Below, one piece after another: positions 1-7,314 of a stretch of 64,000 bases of DNA. Position 1 is the stretch's first letter, and the number at the start of each line of letters is the position of its first letter. The position numbers and the translations under genes are program-made. Source of the stretch: Streptomyces sp. Y2F8-2. Lineage in GTDB: Bacteria > Actinomycetota > Actinomycetes > Streptomycetales > Streptomycetaceae. The notes under the pieces were generated by a model. That model did not search any database, was not told where the DNA came from, and was given only the letters and a program-made list of their open reading frames with translations. The stretch lies in contig NZ_BNGS01000009.1 in the NCBI RefSeq assembly GCF_014905555.1, positions 248,001 to 312,000 of the forward strand, in the 5' to 3' direction.

Positions 1-688
1 ACTCGTTGGTCCGCTGGGTGCTGTAGACCGAGTTGATCTTCGACTGGACGGTGGACATCGGCATCGACGGATCGAACACCGTGACGTTGGGGCCGAAGTC
101 CGGTGTGTTGGGCGGCGGGGCGACACCGCCGGAGAGCGTGAAGGACTGGGCGGCGGTGCCATTGCAGGTGTACTGCTGCAACTGGACGCTGTCGGCGGTG
201 GACGCCGACGGCACGTCGAGGCACTTGCCGCTGTTGCGGTTGACGAAGTGGTACGTCCCGGAGGCCTCGGCGACCGGCAGCCACTGCTGGTTGGCGCCGC
301 CCCCGTAGAGCCACAGCTGGGTCGGCGCGCCGTCGGCCGTGGAGACGTCGGTCTCGTCCCAGACCTGATCGGGCGCGGAGGCCGCGCCGATTCGGTAGTA
401 GCCGCTGTCGGTCGCGGTGAACTGCCAGGACTGGGCGCCTGTGCCGTTGCAGGTGTACTGCTGCACGGCGGTGCCGTTGCCGGTGGCAGCGGCGCGCGCG
501 TCAACGCACTTGCCGCTGCCTGCGTTGACGACGGTGGTCGCAGTGGTGGGGATGGTTGCGGCGCCGGCACTCGGTGCGGAGGCCAGCGCGATACCGGCGG
601 CGGCCGGCAGCAGGACGGCGGTCGTGAAGGCGGCTGTGCGTCTGCGGTACCGGGGGGCGCGGACGAGCACGGCGAGAACGTCGGTCAC
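1..688 (-). CDS. Secreted ricin-type lectin-domain protein (3' end outside window)
   Basis: The gene reads leftward and runs off the left edge, so only about 229 N-terminal codons are visible. The GTG start at 688 is chosen because AGGAGA lies 5 nt upstream. The N-terminus is a typical signal peptide: an RRR cluster, then a hydrophobic stretch, ending in an Ala-rich cleavage region near residue 45. Two ricin B-type carbohydrate-binding (CBM13) repeats follow, recognisable from paired GKCVD/GKCLD and QSW/QQW motifs. After a proline linker a second domain begins (FGPNVTVFDPSMP) and continues outside the window. From memory of Streptomyces proteins, this second part resembles secreted beta-helix-like proteins of unclear activity. 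The secretion and sugar-binding calls are well supported; the catalytic role is unknown. Confidence 0.8.
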   Translation of the reverse strand, partial: MTDVLAVLVRAPRYRRRTAAFTTAVLLPAAAGIALASAPSAGAATIPTTATTVVNAGSGKCVDARAAATGNGTAVQQYTCNGTGAQSWQFTATDSGYYRIGAASAPDQVWDETDVSTADGAPTQLWLYGGGANQQWLPVAEASGTYHFVNRNSGKCLDVPSASTADSVQLQQYTCNGTAAQSFTLSGGVAPPPNTPDFGPNVTVFDPSMPMSTVQSKINSVYSTQRTNE

Positions 689-847
689 ACGTATCTCCTG
701 GGTCGCGTTGGGGGGCGCGATGTTGATCGGACGTTAGGCGCCGCCCGACCGGCCGTCAATACAAACGAAAAGTTAAGTCGTGAATTATGCGACGGGAAGG
801 GGGGCGTGGGAGGGGATAAGTCTCAACCGCCCTTATTGCCATCGCAG

Positions 848-1078
848 TTACCGGGCGGTGACGCGAAGGATGACCTGATCGCCGTGGACGTTGGCCACCG
901 TGCCCTCGAACGCGGTCCCGCGTCGTGGCGCAGGGTGATGACGGTCGGGGCGGCACAGCAGGCGCCCAGCCACCTCGATGCCGTCCGCGCCCGCCACGGG
1001 CACACCGCCGTTTCCCGACAGCCCTTGGAAAAAAGTTGTGGGCTGCTGTCGATCCGGACACGTCCCGTTCGACGTCAT
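848..1078 (-). CDS. Possible small protein or gene remnant, 76 aa
   Basis: This is a minus-strand reading frame whose last 60 codons (VPVAGADGIEVAG to VILRVTAR) show strong GC bias at the third position, as in real Streptomyces genes. The first 20 codons do not, and no good ribosome binding site precedes the ATG. I recognise no family. It may be the 3' end of a decayed gene, or a short gene starting at an internal GTG. The flanking 689-847 segment is comparatively AT-rich and probably holds the promoter of the lectin gene. Low confidence. Confidence 0.25.
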   Translation of the reverse strand: MTSNGTCPDRQQPTTFFQGLSGNGGVPVAGADGIEVAGRLLCRPDRHHPAPRRGTAFEGTVANVHGDQVILRVTAR

Positions 1079-1126
1079 GATGTGCGGCGCCCCGCCACAC
1101 GATGCCGGGACCTGACGAGGAGACAC

Positions 1127-1771
1127 GTGGATCAACTGCTGAGAGTCATGAACTTCAACGTCTCGAGTGACGGAATCGGTGCCGGTGAGCACCAGAGTCT
1201 CGAGCGGCCGTTCGGCCACGACCATCCCGAGAGGTTGTTCGCCTGGGCCGGAGCCACAGCGAGCTGGCCCATGCGCACGGATCCTGGGGGGAACCGGGGC
1301 CTCGACGACTACTTCACGCGAGACTTCGCTCGCAACATCGGTGCCGAGATCATGGGCCGCAACAAGTTCGGGCCTCAGCGCGGGCCCTGGCAGGACCATG
1401 AGTGGCGCGGCTGGTGGGGGGAGGAGCCTCCGTTCCGCACGCCGGTGTTCGTCATGACCCACCACAAGCGTCCGTCGTTCACGCTCTCCGACACCACGTT
1501 CCACTTCGTCGACGGCGACCCGGCCACGGTCCTCGAACGGGCGCGGGAAGCGGCACAGGGCAAGGACGTCCGACTCGGCGGCGGGGTCACCACCATCCGG
1601 CAGTTCCTCGATGCCGGCCTCGTCGACACCATGCATGTGGCCGTCTCGCCGGTGAAGCTCGGGTCCGGACTACCACTGTGGGAGTCCCCCGATGAACTGC
1701 TCGACCGGTTCCACCTGGAGGTCGTGCCCAGCCCGAGCGGCGTGATGCACCACCTGTTCTGGCGTAGGTGA
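1127..1771 (+). CDS. RibD C-terminal/dihydrofolate reductase-like protein
   Basis: A protein of 214 aa. The GTG at 1127 is preferred because GAGGAG precedes it by about 4 nt and it gives the usual LLRVMNFNVSSDG N-terminus; an ATG at 1148 is the alternative. The fold is that of the RibD C-terminal domain/DHFR-like family: an N-terminal beta strand with SxDG, an IMGRNKFG segment, a central PVFVMTHH strand, the GGGVTTIRQFLDAGLVD nucleotide-binding segment, and a C-terminal V(S)PVKLGSGLPLW strand. Many standalone members are NADPH-dependent reductases of unknown substrate, and some confer weak drug tolerance. It is monocistronic, followed by a strong terminator. Substrate unknown. Confidence 0.85.
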   Translation: MDQLLRVMNFNVSSDGIGAGEHQSLERPFGHDHPERLFAWAGATASWPMRTDPGGNRGLDDYFTRDFARNIGAEIMGRNKFGPQRGPWQDHEWRGWWGEEPPFRTPVFVMTHHKRPSFTLSDTTFHFVDGDPATVLERAREAAQGKDVRLGGGVTTIRQFLDAGLVDTMHVAVSPVKLGSGLPLWESPDELLDRFHLEVVPSPSGVMHHLFWRR

Positions 1772-1808
1772 CGCCAGGGCCCACTCGGGTTCAGGCTGCG
1801 ACTGCAAG

Positions 1809-1834
1809 GGGGCGTCCGCCCCGGCGGACGCCCC
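1809..1834 (+). terminator. Terminator after the DHFR-like gene
   Basis: A perfect 11-bp stem (GGGGCGTCCGC with GCGGACGCCCC) and a 4-nt loop lie 37 nt after the stop codon. Confidence 0.75.
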
Positions 1835-2087
1835 TCTCGCTGCGGATGTGTCATCGAGCGCCCGGCCACGCAGGGGCGCTGCGGCACGCCGAGCACGTGG
1901 CCGAGCCGACCGAGGACTTCGAGGGCCTGGAGGGAGCGGTCGTGACTGTACTGGCCACCGTCGACGACGCGCTGACGCAGTTCGCGGCCGGCGGTAGCGG
2001 CGGAACATCGAAGAGGCGGCGTTCGACAACGTACGGCATCGGGTTCGCGCTCGCTCTCGCCGGCTCCCGGATTGCTCCCGCTCACAC
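1835..2087. other. Intergenic stretch with a possible decayed coding fragment
   Basis: I find no complete gene here. On the plus strand, about 40 codons around 1885-2005 (AEHVAEPTEDFEGLEGAVVTVL...) show coding-like third-position GC bias, but the frame has no convincing start and runs into low-bias sequence. It may be a remnant of a lost gene. No family recognised. Confidence 0.3.
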
Positions 2088-2117
2088 GTCAGGGGCCCTC
2101 CGAAGAGAGCCCCTGAC
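2088..2117 (-). terminator. Terminator downstream of tRNA-Pro
   Basis: A perfect 9-bp stem (GTCAGGGGC/GCCCCTGAC) with a 12-nt loop ends about 24 nt beyond the 3' end of the leftward tRNA gene. Confidence 0.6.
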
Positions 2118-2141
2118 CTGCGGAAACGTCCGACTTCACCG

Positions 2142-2215
<74 letters not shown>

Positions 2216-2322
2216 TCGCGCTCCCGTGTGTTGGGCGGGAGCGCGCAGGTAAACCCTACCGCACTGGTCTGAGGGCCCTCATCCGGCCGCCCTCGTCGGC
2301 TGCCGGCCGCCGCCCGCGGCCC

Positions 2323-3237
2323 CTACTCCGGCGGCGTCGGCGTGTCGTGGGTGCGGTACATCGCCTGGACGTCCAGCTCCAGTTGCACCGTCGGGCCGAC
2401 CACCGCGATGCCCCGGGCCAGCATCGAGCGCCAGTTCAGGGTGAAGTCCTCGCGGTGCAGCTCCGCGTTGGCCAGGGCCGCGCAGCGCAGTTCCTCCCCG
2501 TAGCCGCCGTTCACCATGCCGAGGTACGTCGTGTCCAGCGCGACCGAGCGGCTCACGCCGTGCATCGTGAGGGAACCGTGCAGGGTCCACCTGCTGCCGC
2601 CCCGGTATGCGAAGCGTGTGCTGGTGAAGTCGATGTACGGGAAGCGCTCGACGTCCAGGAAGTCGGCGGACCGCAGATGGTTGTCGCGGGTGTTGTTGCC
2701 GGTGTTGATGCTGGAGGCGTCGATCCGGACGTGGACGCGGGACTGCGTCATGTCCTGGGCGATCTGGATGCCGCCGTCGAAGCGTTCGAAGCGGCCGTGG
2801 ACGTTGGCCATGCCGACGTGCTTGGCGATGAAGCGGATCGCCGTGTGCGGCGGGTCGAAGAGCCAGCCGCCCGGCATCGGCAGCTGCTGGGCCTCGGCCG
2901 GCTGCAACCAGATCCGCTCGGTGCGCGCCGCAGTGCCCGCCACGATCTCGACGGTCTCGCGGTGCGGCCTGAGACCCTCCGCCGCGACCAGCAGGCTGTA
3001 GTGGCCGGGCGGCAGCGCGGCGAGGAAGAAGCCGTACGGGTCGGTCGTGCCACGGGCCGCGACGCGGTGCGTGTCCAGGGCGGTGACCGTGACGTCCGCG
3101 GACCCCATCGGCGAGCCCATCGGGTCGACGATCTCCCGTGCGACGGCACCCGCGCCGGGCGGGAGGGGGAGCGAGAGGCCCGCCGCCTCGGCCGAGGCGC
3201 CCCAGGGGCGCCGACGCCGGAGCAGTGAGAGGGCCAT
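2323..3237 (-). CDS. YceI-family protein with N-terminal carboxypeptidase-regulatory-like domain
   Basis: A protein of 304 aa. The ATG at 3237 is chosen because AAAGG lies 8 nt upstream; an upstream in-frame GTG at 3246 abuts that site. Residues ~30-115 resemble a CarboxypepD_reg/prealbumin-like beta sandwich (VTVTALDTHRVAARGTTDPYGFFLAALPPGHYSLLV). Residues ~125-295 form a YceI lipocalin-like beta barrel (FDPPHTAIRFIAKH, VHGRFERFDGGI, ITGN-type NNTRDNHLRSADFLDVERFPYIDF, GSLTMHGVSRSVAL). YceI barrels bind long isoprenoid or amphiphilic ligands. No signal peptide is evident, so it is probably cytoplasmic. A perfect copy of the aromatic-operon palindrome lies 123 bp upstream, so it likely belongs to the same regulon. 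Its role in aromatic catabolism is not known. Confidence 0.85.
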   Translation of the reverse strand: MALSLLRRRRPWGASAEAAGLSLPLPPGAGAVAREIVDPMGSPMGSADVTVTALDTHRVAARGTTDPYGFFLAALPPGHYSLLVAAEGLRPHRETVEIVAGTAARTERIWLQPAEAQQLPMPGGWLFDPPHTAIRFIAKHVGMANVHGRFERFDGGIQIAQDMTQSRVHVRIDASSINTGNNTRDNHLRSADFLDVERFPYIDFTSTRFAYRGGSRWTLHGSLTMHGVSRSVALDTTYLGMVNGGYGEELRCAALANAELHREDFTLNWRSMLARGIAVVGPTVQLELDVQAMYRTHDTPTPPE

Positions 3238-3359
3238 GATGTTCACCTTTCTTCACGGTGGCGCAGCCGTGCGAGCGGCGGCTCGGGCCACGCCGAAGCG
3301 GCCGCGCCTGCATGCGGTCCCCCCCTTCTCGATCTTGGGTCGGATCGCGCCGCCGCGGG

Positions 3360-3376
3360 TGTCTCATTACGAGACA
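3360..3376. promoter_or_regulatory. Palindromic operator TGTCTCATTACGAGACA (copy 1)
   Basis: A perfect 6+5+6 inverted repeat of the TGT-N11-ACA type lies between maleylacetate reductase and the YceI gene. It is identical to the site at 7226-7242, including the flanking CGGG. The probable ligand is the Fis-type regulator encoded at 7315-9027. Confidence 0.8.
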
Positions 3377-3414
3377 GTTCTTGCGACAGGGTGCGAGCGC
3401 CGTCGTGAAGGTCC

Positions 3415-4497
3415 CTATGCCGCAGCGGTCTCCGGTGCCCGCCCCTCGTACGCCGCCCAGAGCACGCCCCGCACCCCGTCCGCCGTCACCGGGCGCGGGT
3501 TGGCGTACGGCTGGGCCGTCACCTGGGCGGCGGCCGCCGTCACATCGGGCTCCGTCAGGCCGAGTTCGGCGAGGGAGCGCGGCGCGCCGAGGCGCCCGCC
3601 CAGCTCCCACAGGGCGCGCGCCACGTCCTCGGCGCCGAGCGCCCGCCGCAGCGCGGTCACCGCCTCGGGGGCCGCGGGCGCGTTGTGGGCGAGGACGTAG
3701 GGCAGCACCACCGTGTGCGTCTCCGCGTGCGGCAGCCCGAAGGTGCCGCCCAGCACATGGCACAGCTTGTGGTGCAGCCCCATCGTGGTCGAGCCGAGGC
3801 AGGCCCCGCACAGCCACGCCCCGTACAGCGCGCGGCTGCGCGCCTCGAGGTCGCCCGGGTCCGCGACGAGCAGCGGCAGCGCCTCGGCCATCGCCCGGGT
3901 GCCGTCCTCCGCCATCAGCTGGACCAGCGGGGAGGTGTCGGGGGCGTACAGCGCCTCGACGGCGTGGGCGAGCGCGTTGATGCCGCTGGTCACGGTGAGC
4001 GGTACGGGCAGGGAGAGGGTCAGTTCGGGGTCGTAGACGACGCTGCGGGGCTGGACCTGCGGGTCGCGGCCGGTGCGTTTGGCCCCGTGTTCGGTCAGCC
4101 CCCACACGGGGGTCATCTCGGAACCGGAGTAGGTCGACGGCACGGCGATCAGCGGCAGCCCGGTGCGCAGCGCGATCGCCTTGCCGAGGCCGATCGCGGA
4201 GCCGCCGCCGACCGCGACGCACCCGTCGGCGCCGGCTGCCCGCGCCGCCTCGACGCCCCGGTCGACGACGTCGGCCGGTACGTGCATACGGGCCTCGGCG
4301 TGCAGTCCCGCGCAGGCGTCGCCGAGGGCGTCGGCGACCGTCCGTGCGGTGGGCTCGCCTCGGCTGCCGGAGATCACGAGCAGCCGTCGCAGGCCGAGGC
4401 GCGCGGCCTCGTCCGGGGTCGCGGTGACGGCGGCGCCGGGCCGGAAGACGACCCGCACGGGCCGCGTCTCGTAGGTGAAGTCGGTGGTGAAGGTCAT
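3415..4497 (-). CDS. Maleylacetate reductase
   Basis: A protein of 360 aa, an iron-dependent alcohol dehydrogenase family member of the maleylacetate reductase subgroup. It would reduce maleylacetate to 3-oxoadipate with NAD(P)H, the last specific step of hydroxyquinol ring cleavage. Visible features are an N-terminal beta strand (VFRPGAA), the nucleotide-binding GGGSAIGLGKAIAL segment, AVPSTYSGSEMTPVWG, and the subgroup's SGINALAHAVEALYA and GLHHKLCHVLGGTFGLPHAETH stretches. The reductase subgroup often keeps the metal-site histidines only in part. Its ATG overlaps the dioxygenase stop (ATGA at 4494-4497), which implies translational coupling. Confidence 0.9.
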   Translation of the reverse strand: MTFTTDFTYETRPVRVVFRPGAAVTATPDEAARLGLRRLLVISGSRGEPTARTVADALGDACAGLHAEARMHVPADVVDRGVEAARAAGADGCVAVGGGSAIGLGKAIALRTGLPLIAVPSTYSGSEMTPVWGLTEHGAKRTGRDPQVQPRSVVYDPELTLSLPVPLTVTSGINALAHAVEALYAPDTSPLVQLMAEDGTRAMAEALPLLVADPGDLEARSRALYGAWLCGACLGSTTMGLHHKLCHVLGGTFGLPHAETHTVVLPYVLAHNAPAAPEAVTALRRALGAEDVARALWELGGRLGAPRSLAELGLTEPDVTAAAAQVTAQPYANPRPVTADGVRGVLWAAYEGRAPETAAA

Positions 4498-5369
4498 GTC
4501 GCACGCTCCAGGACGAGGTCGAAGCGGGCCTGCCGGAAGGGGTTGGGTACCCCGAACTCCCGTGCCTGGAACGGGTCGTCGGTGACGGTGAAGTCCTGCA
4601 CCAGGCTCTTCTTCACCGCGAACACGGCATCGGAGTCCAGGTAGTCGCTGCCGGCCACGAAGATGTGCGTGGTGACGGGGGCGTGTCCGTCGGCGGTGGC
4701 GATGAAGTGGATGTGCGCGGGGCGGTACGGGTGCCGGCCGGTGGCCCGTAGCAGTGCGCCGACCGGGCCGTCGGTGGGGATGGGATACGGGGCCGGTACG
4801 CAGGTGCGGAACCAGAAGCGGCCCTCGCTGTCGGCCGTGAACAGCCCGCGTCCGTTGCCCGCGGGCTGGAGGTCCGGCTGCTGCACGTCGTAGTGGCCGT
4901 CGGCGTCGGCCTGCCACACGTCGAGGACGGCGCCCGGCAGGGGGGTGCCGTCCTCGGAGAGCACCCGGCCGCTGATCACGCACGGCTCGCCGCTGCCCAC
5001 CAGGTCCATGTCGTCGCCCAGTTGGCGCACCGGCGAGGCGGTCATGTGGAAGGGGCCGAGGACGGTCGACTCGGTGGCGCCCGGTGCCCGGTGGCCGTTC
5101 AGGCTCTCGACGAGCATGGAGACGCCGAGCACGTCCGACAGCAGGATGAACTCCTGGCGGGTGTCCGTGCAGGTCTGCCCGGTCGCCGTCAGGAAGCCGA
5201 CGGCCTTCTCCCACTCCTCCTGGGTGAGTCGCGTCTCGCGCACGAAGGCGTGCAGATGGCGGATCAGGCCCGTGAGCAGCTCGCGGAGCCGGGGGTCGGC
5301 GGTCGCGCCGATACTGGCGACGGCCTCCTCGGTGACCGTGTCCTGTCCGGCGGTGCTCTCGATGGTCAT
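4494..5369 (-). CDS. Hydroxyquinol 1,2-dioxygenase (intradiol)
   Basis: A protein of 291 aa. It would cleave hydroxyquinol (1,2,4-trihydroxybenzene) between the hydroxyls to give maleylacetate, using non-haem Fe(III). The N-terminal ~115 residues are the helical dimerisation domain of catechol/hydroxyquinol dioxygenases (LRELLTGLIRHLHAFVRETRLTQEEW). The catalytic beta sandwich follows, with the two Tyr and two His ligands visible in GHYDVQQP, PAPYPIPTDGPVG and RPAHIHF. The ATG at 5369 has GAGGAG 6 nt upstream. The neighbouring maleylacetate reductase favours hydroxyquinol rather than catechol as substrate; a chlorinated analogue is possible. Confidence 0.9.
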   Translation of the reverse strand: MTIESTAGQDTVTEEAVASIGATADPRLRELLTGLIRHLHAFVRETRLTQEEWEKAVGFLTATGQTCTDTRQEFILLSDVLGVSMLVESLNGHRAPGATESTVLGPFHMTASPVRQLGDDMDLVGSGEPCVISGRVLSEDGTPLPGAVLDVWQADADGHYDVQQPDLQPAGNGRGLFTADSEGRFWFRTCVPAPYPIPTDGPVGALLRATGRHPYRPAHIHFIATADGHAPVTTHIFVAGSDYLDSDAVFAVKKSLVQDFTVTDDPFQAREFGVPNPFRQARFDLVLERAT

Positions 5370-5417
5370 GCCGTGCTCCTCGTCGTCCACGACGTCGCTT
5401 CTTCCATGATCCCGCGT

Positions 5418-7157
5418 TCAGGCGTGTCCGAGGATGCGCCGCAACGCCTCGGACAGCAGTTCCCGGGCGTCCGGGGCGGCGGACGCGTGCCGGAACGCGA
5501 CGAAGCCGTCGGGCCGCACCAGCAGGGCGCCCGCATCGGAGATCTCGCGCAGCCGCGCCCAGTCGCCGTAGGGGTCCTCGTACTCCTGGCCCGGGCCGAT
5601 CACCACGGTGGCGATCTCGGTCTCCTGCGCCTTCGCCGCCCGCACCCAGCCCTCGCCGCCGATACCGGTGAGCAGGGTGAAGCGGCCCTTGCCGACCGTG
5701 TCGAGGGTGGACAGGGTGCGCGTGCCGGAGGTGATCCAGGCGTGCGGGAGCCTGGCGCCGGGGCGGGAGGAGGGCTGGTGGTACAGCTCGGGGTCGCGGG
5801 TGAAACCCGGGTCGGGGGTGCCGTCCGGGACGATCGCGTCGGAGACGTAGCGCTGGTTGAGGTCGACGCCGTGCGCGTTGAACTCGTACACCTTGAAGGC
5901 GATCGCCTCGCGCAGCTTCGCGCGCTGTTTCTCGGCGGCCTCGGTGGCCTCCTTGCGTGCGGCGATGTTGGCCCACAGCTGCTCGGGGGTCTGCGGGGAC
6001 AGCCCGTCGAGCGCCTCGAAGACGGGCGCGGTCTCGCCGATGGACTGGTTGGCGCGGGTGACGATCTGCTTGCCGACGGGGGCGCGCTCGGCGGTGTAGG
6101 ACTGAAGCAGCTCGGGGCTCGCCGTGCCGTCGAGGACCAGCTTCAGCTTCCAGGCCAGGTTGTAGGAGTCCTGGATGGAGGTGTTGGAGCCCAGGCCGTT
6201 GGACGGCGGGTGGCGGTGCACGGCGTCCCCGGCGCAGAAGACGCGCCCATTGGAGTAGGTCTCCGCGTACATCTCGTTGACGGTCCACGCCGAGGACGAC
6301 TTGACGGTCACCGGTATCTCGTCGTCGCCGACCAGCTTGCGGATGACGGACTCGGCGTACTCGGTGGTCAGATCGGGGGCGCCCGCCTGGACGTCGTAGC
6401 CCCAGACGATGAGCCACTCGGTCCAGGGCCGCACGCAGCGCACCAGTCCCGCGCCGATGCCGCCGACCGTCGCTCCGGGTGCGAGGACCCAGTAGAGGGT
6501 GGAGGGGCGGTGGGCCGTGTACTTCGTCAGGTCGGCGTCGAAGACGATGTTGAGGCTGCCCGCGACCCCCATCTGGCCGCCCATCGGCAGGCCCGCGTCC
6601 TCGGCGACCTTCGAGCGGCCGCCGTCCGCGCCGATCAGGTACTTGGCGCGGATCTCATAGCTGTCCCCGCGCAGCCGGTCGCGGACGGTGGCCGTGACGC
6701 CGTCGGCGTCCTGGGTGTGGGAGAGGTACTCGGTCTGGAAGCGCAGCCGGGTGCCGCGGGCGACGGCCGCGTTCACGAGGACCGGCTCCATGAGGTGCTG
6801 CGGCATGTCGCACATACGGGTGGGGCTGGCGAGTTCGTGCGCGGCCTGGACCAGCGGGTCGTTGCCCCAGGAGCGCACCCGGCCCAGTTCCTCCCCGGCG
6901 AGGCTGGTGCAGAAGGTGGTGTCGCCCATGAGGTGCTGCGGCGTGGCCTGTCGGCTGACGTCCTGTTCGACGCCGAGGTCGCGCAGCACCTCCATCGTGC
7001 GCTGGTTGGTGATGTGCGCGCGGGGTGTGTCGGCGAGGCTCGCGTAGCGGGTCACGACGAGGTTGGGCACGCCGTAGCTGCTCAGGGCGAGCGCGGCCGA
7101 GGCACCGGCCGGGCCGCTGCCTACGATCAGAACGTCGGTCTCGACGACGATGGACAC
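5418..7157 (-). CDS. FAD-dependent aromatic monooxygenase (phenol hydroxylase/TfdB class)
   Basis: A protein of 579 aa, first gene of the aromatic operon. It would hydroxylate a phenolic substrate to feed hydroxyquinol to the downstream dioxygenase; resorcinol or a related phenol is my inference. Features are a Rossmann FAD motif (VLIVGSGPAGASAALAL), the DG motif (YLIGADGGRSKVAEDAG), the GD motif (GRVFCAGDAVHRHPPSNGLGSNTSIQDSYNLAWKL), and a C-terminal thioredoxin-like extension typical of the phenol hydroxylase group. The GTG at 7157 is preferred because AGGAG sits 5 nt upstream. The gap to the dioxygenase is 48 nt. The palindromic operator lies 69 bp upstream of the start. Confidence 0.87.
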   Translation of the reverse strand: MSIVVETDVLIVGSGPAGASAALALSSYGVPNLVVTRYASLADTPRAHITNQRTMEVLRDLGVEQDVSRQATPQHLMGDTTFCTSLAGEELGRVRSWGNDPLVQAAHELASPTRMCDMPQHLMEPVLVNAAVARGTRLRFQTEYLSHTQDADGVTATVRDRLRGDSYEIRAKYLIGADGGRSKVAEDAGLPMGGQMGVAGSLNIVFDADLTKYTAHRPSTLYWVLAPGATVGGIGAGLVRCVRPWTEWLIVWGYDVQAGAPDLTTEYAESVIRKLVGDDEIPVTVKSSSAWTVNEMYAETYSNGRVFCAGDAVHRHPPSNGLGSNTSIQDSYNLAWKLKLVLDGTASPELLQSYTAERAPVGKQIVTRANQSIGETAPVFEALDGLSPQTPEQLWANIAARKEATEAAEKQRAKLREAIAFKVYEFNAHGVDLNQRYVSDAIVPDGTPDPGFTRDPELYHQPSSRPGARLPHAWITSGTRTLSTLDTVGKGRFTLLTGIGGEGWVRAAKAQETEIATVVIGPGQEYEDPYGDWARLREISDAGALLVRPDGFVAFRHASAAPDARELLSEALRRILGHA

Positions 7158-7225
7158 GGGCGCTCCTGATGGGGGGAACGGACACCAAGCGTTCATGATC
7201 GTGGACCCGTGCGAGGGCGTGCGGG

Positions 7226-7242
7226 TGTCTCATTACGAGACA
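7226..7242. promoter_or_regulatory. Palindromic operator TGTCTCATTACGAGACA (copy 2)
   Basis: A perfect 6+5+6 inverted repeat in the divergent promoter region between the monooxygenase (minus) and the Fis-type regulator (plus). It is identical to 3360-3376. It has the TGT-N11-ACA layout generally seen for AcoR/NtrC-type Fis domains, which supports autoregulation plus operon control. Confidence 0.82.
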
Positions 7243-7314
7243 TTGCGGCCGTCTCGTGCACGGAACAGGGGCAGTCGTTGCCCGTTCAACAGAACCCGCT
7301 ACGGTGGGGGCGTT

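Noticed and set aside
1835..2087. Transposase remnant next to the tRNA.
   Set aside because: The coding-like fragment matches no transposase motif I recognise; left as unassigned.
4893..7169. A 758-codon plus-strand frame over the aromatic operon.
   Set aside because: Antisense shadow of the dioxygenase and monooxygenase, whose active-site motifs are on the minus strand.
7158..7314. Sigma-54 (-24/-12) promoter expected from the NtrC-like regulator.
   Set aside because: No GG-N10-GC element stands out, the regulator lacks GAFTGA, and actinobacteria lack sigma-54.
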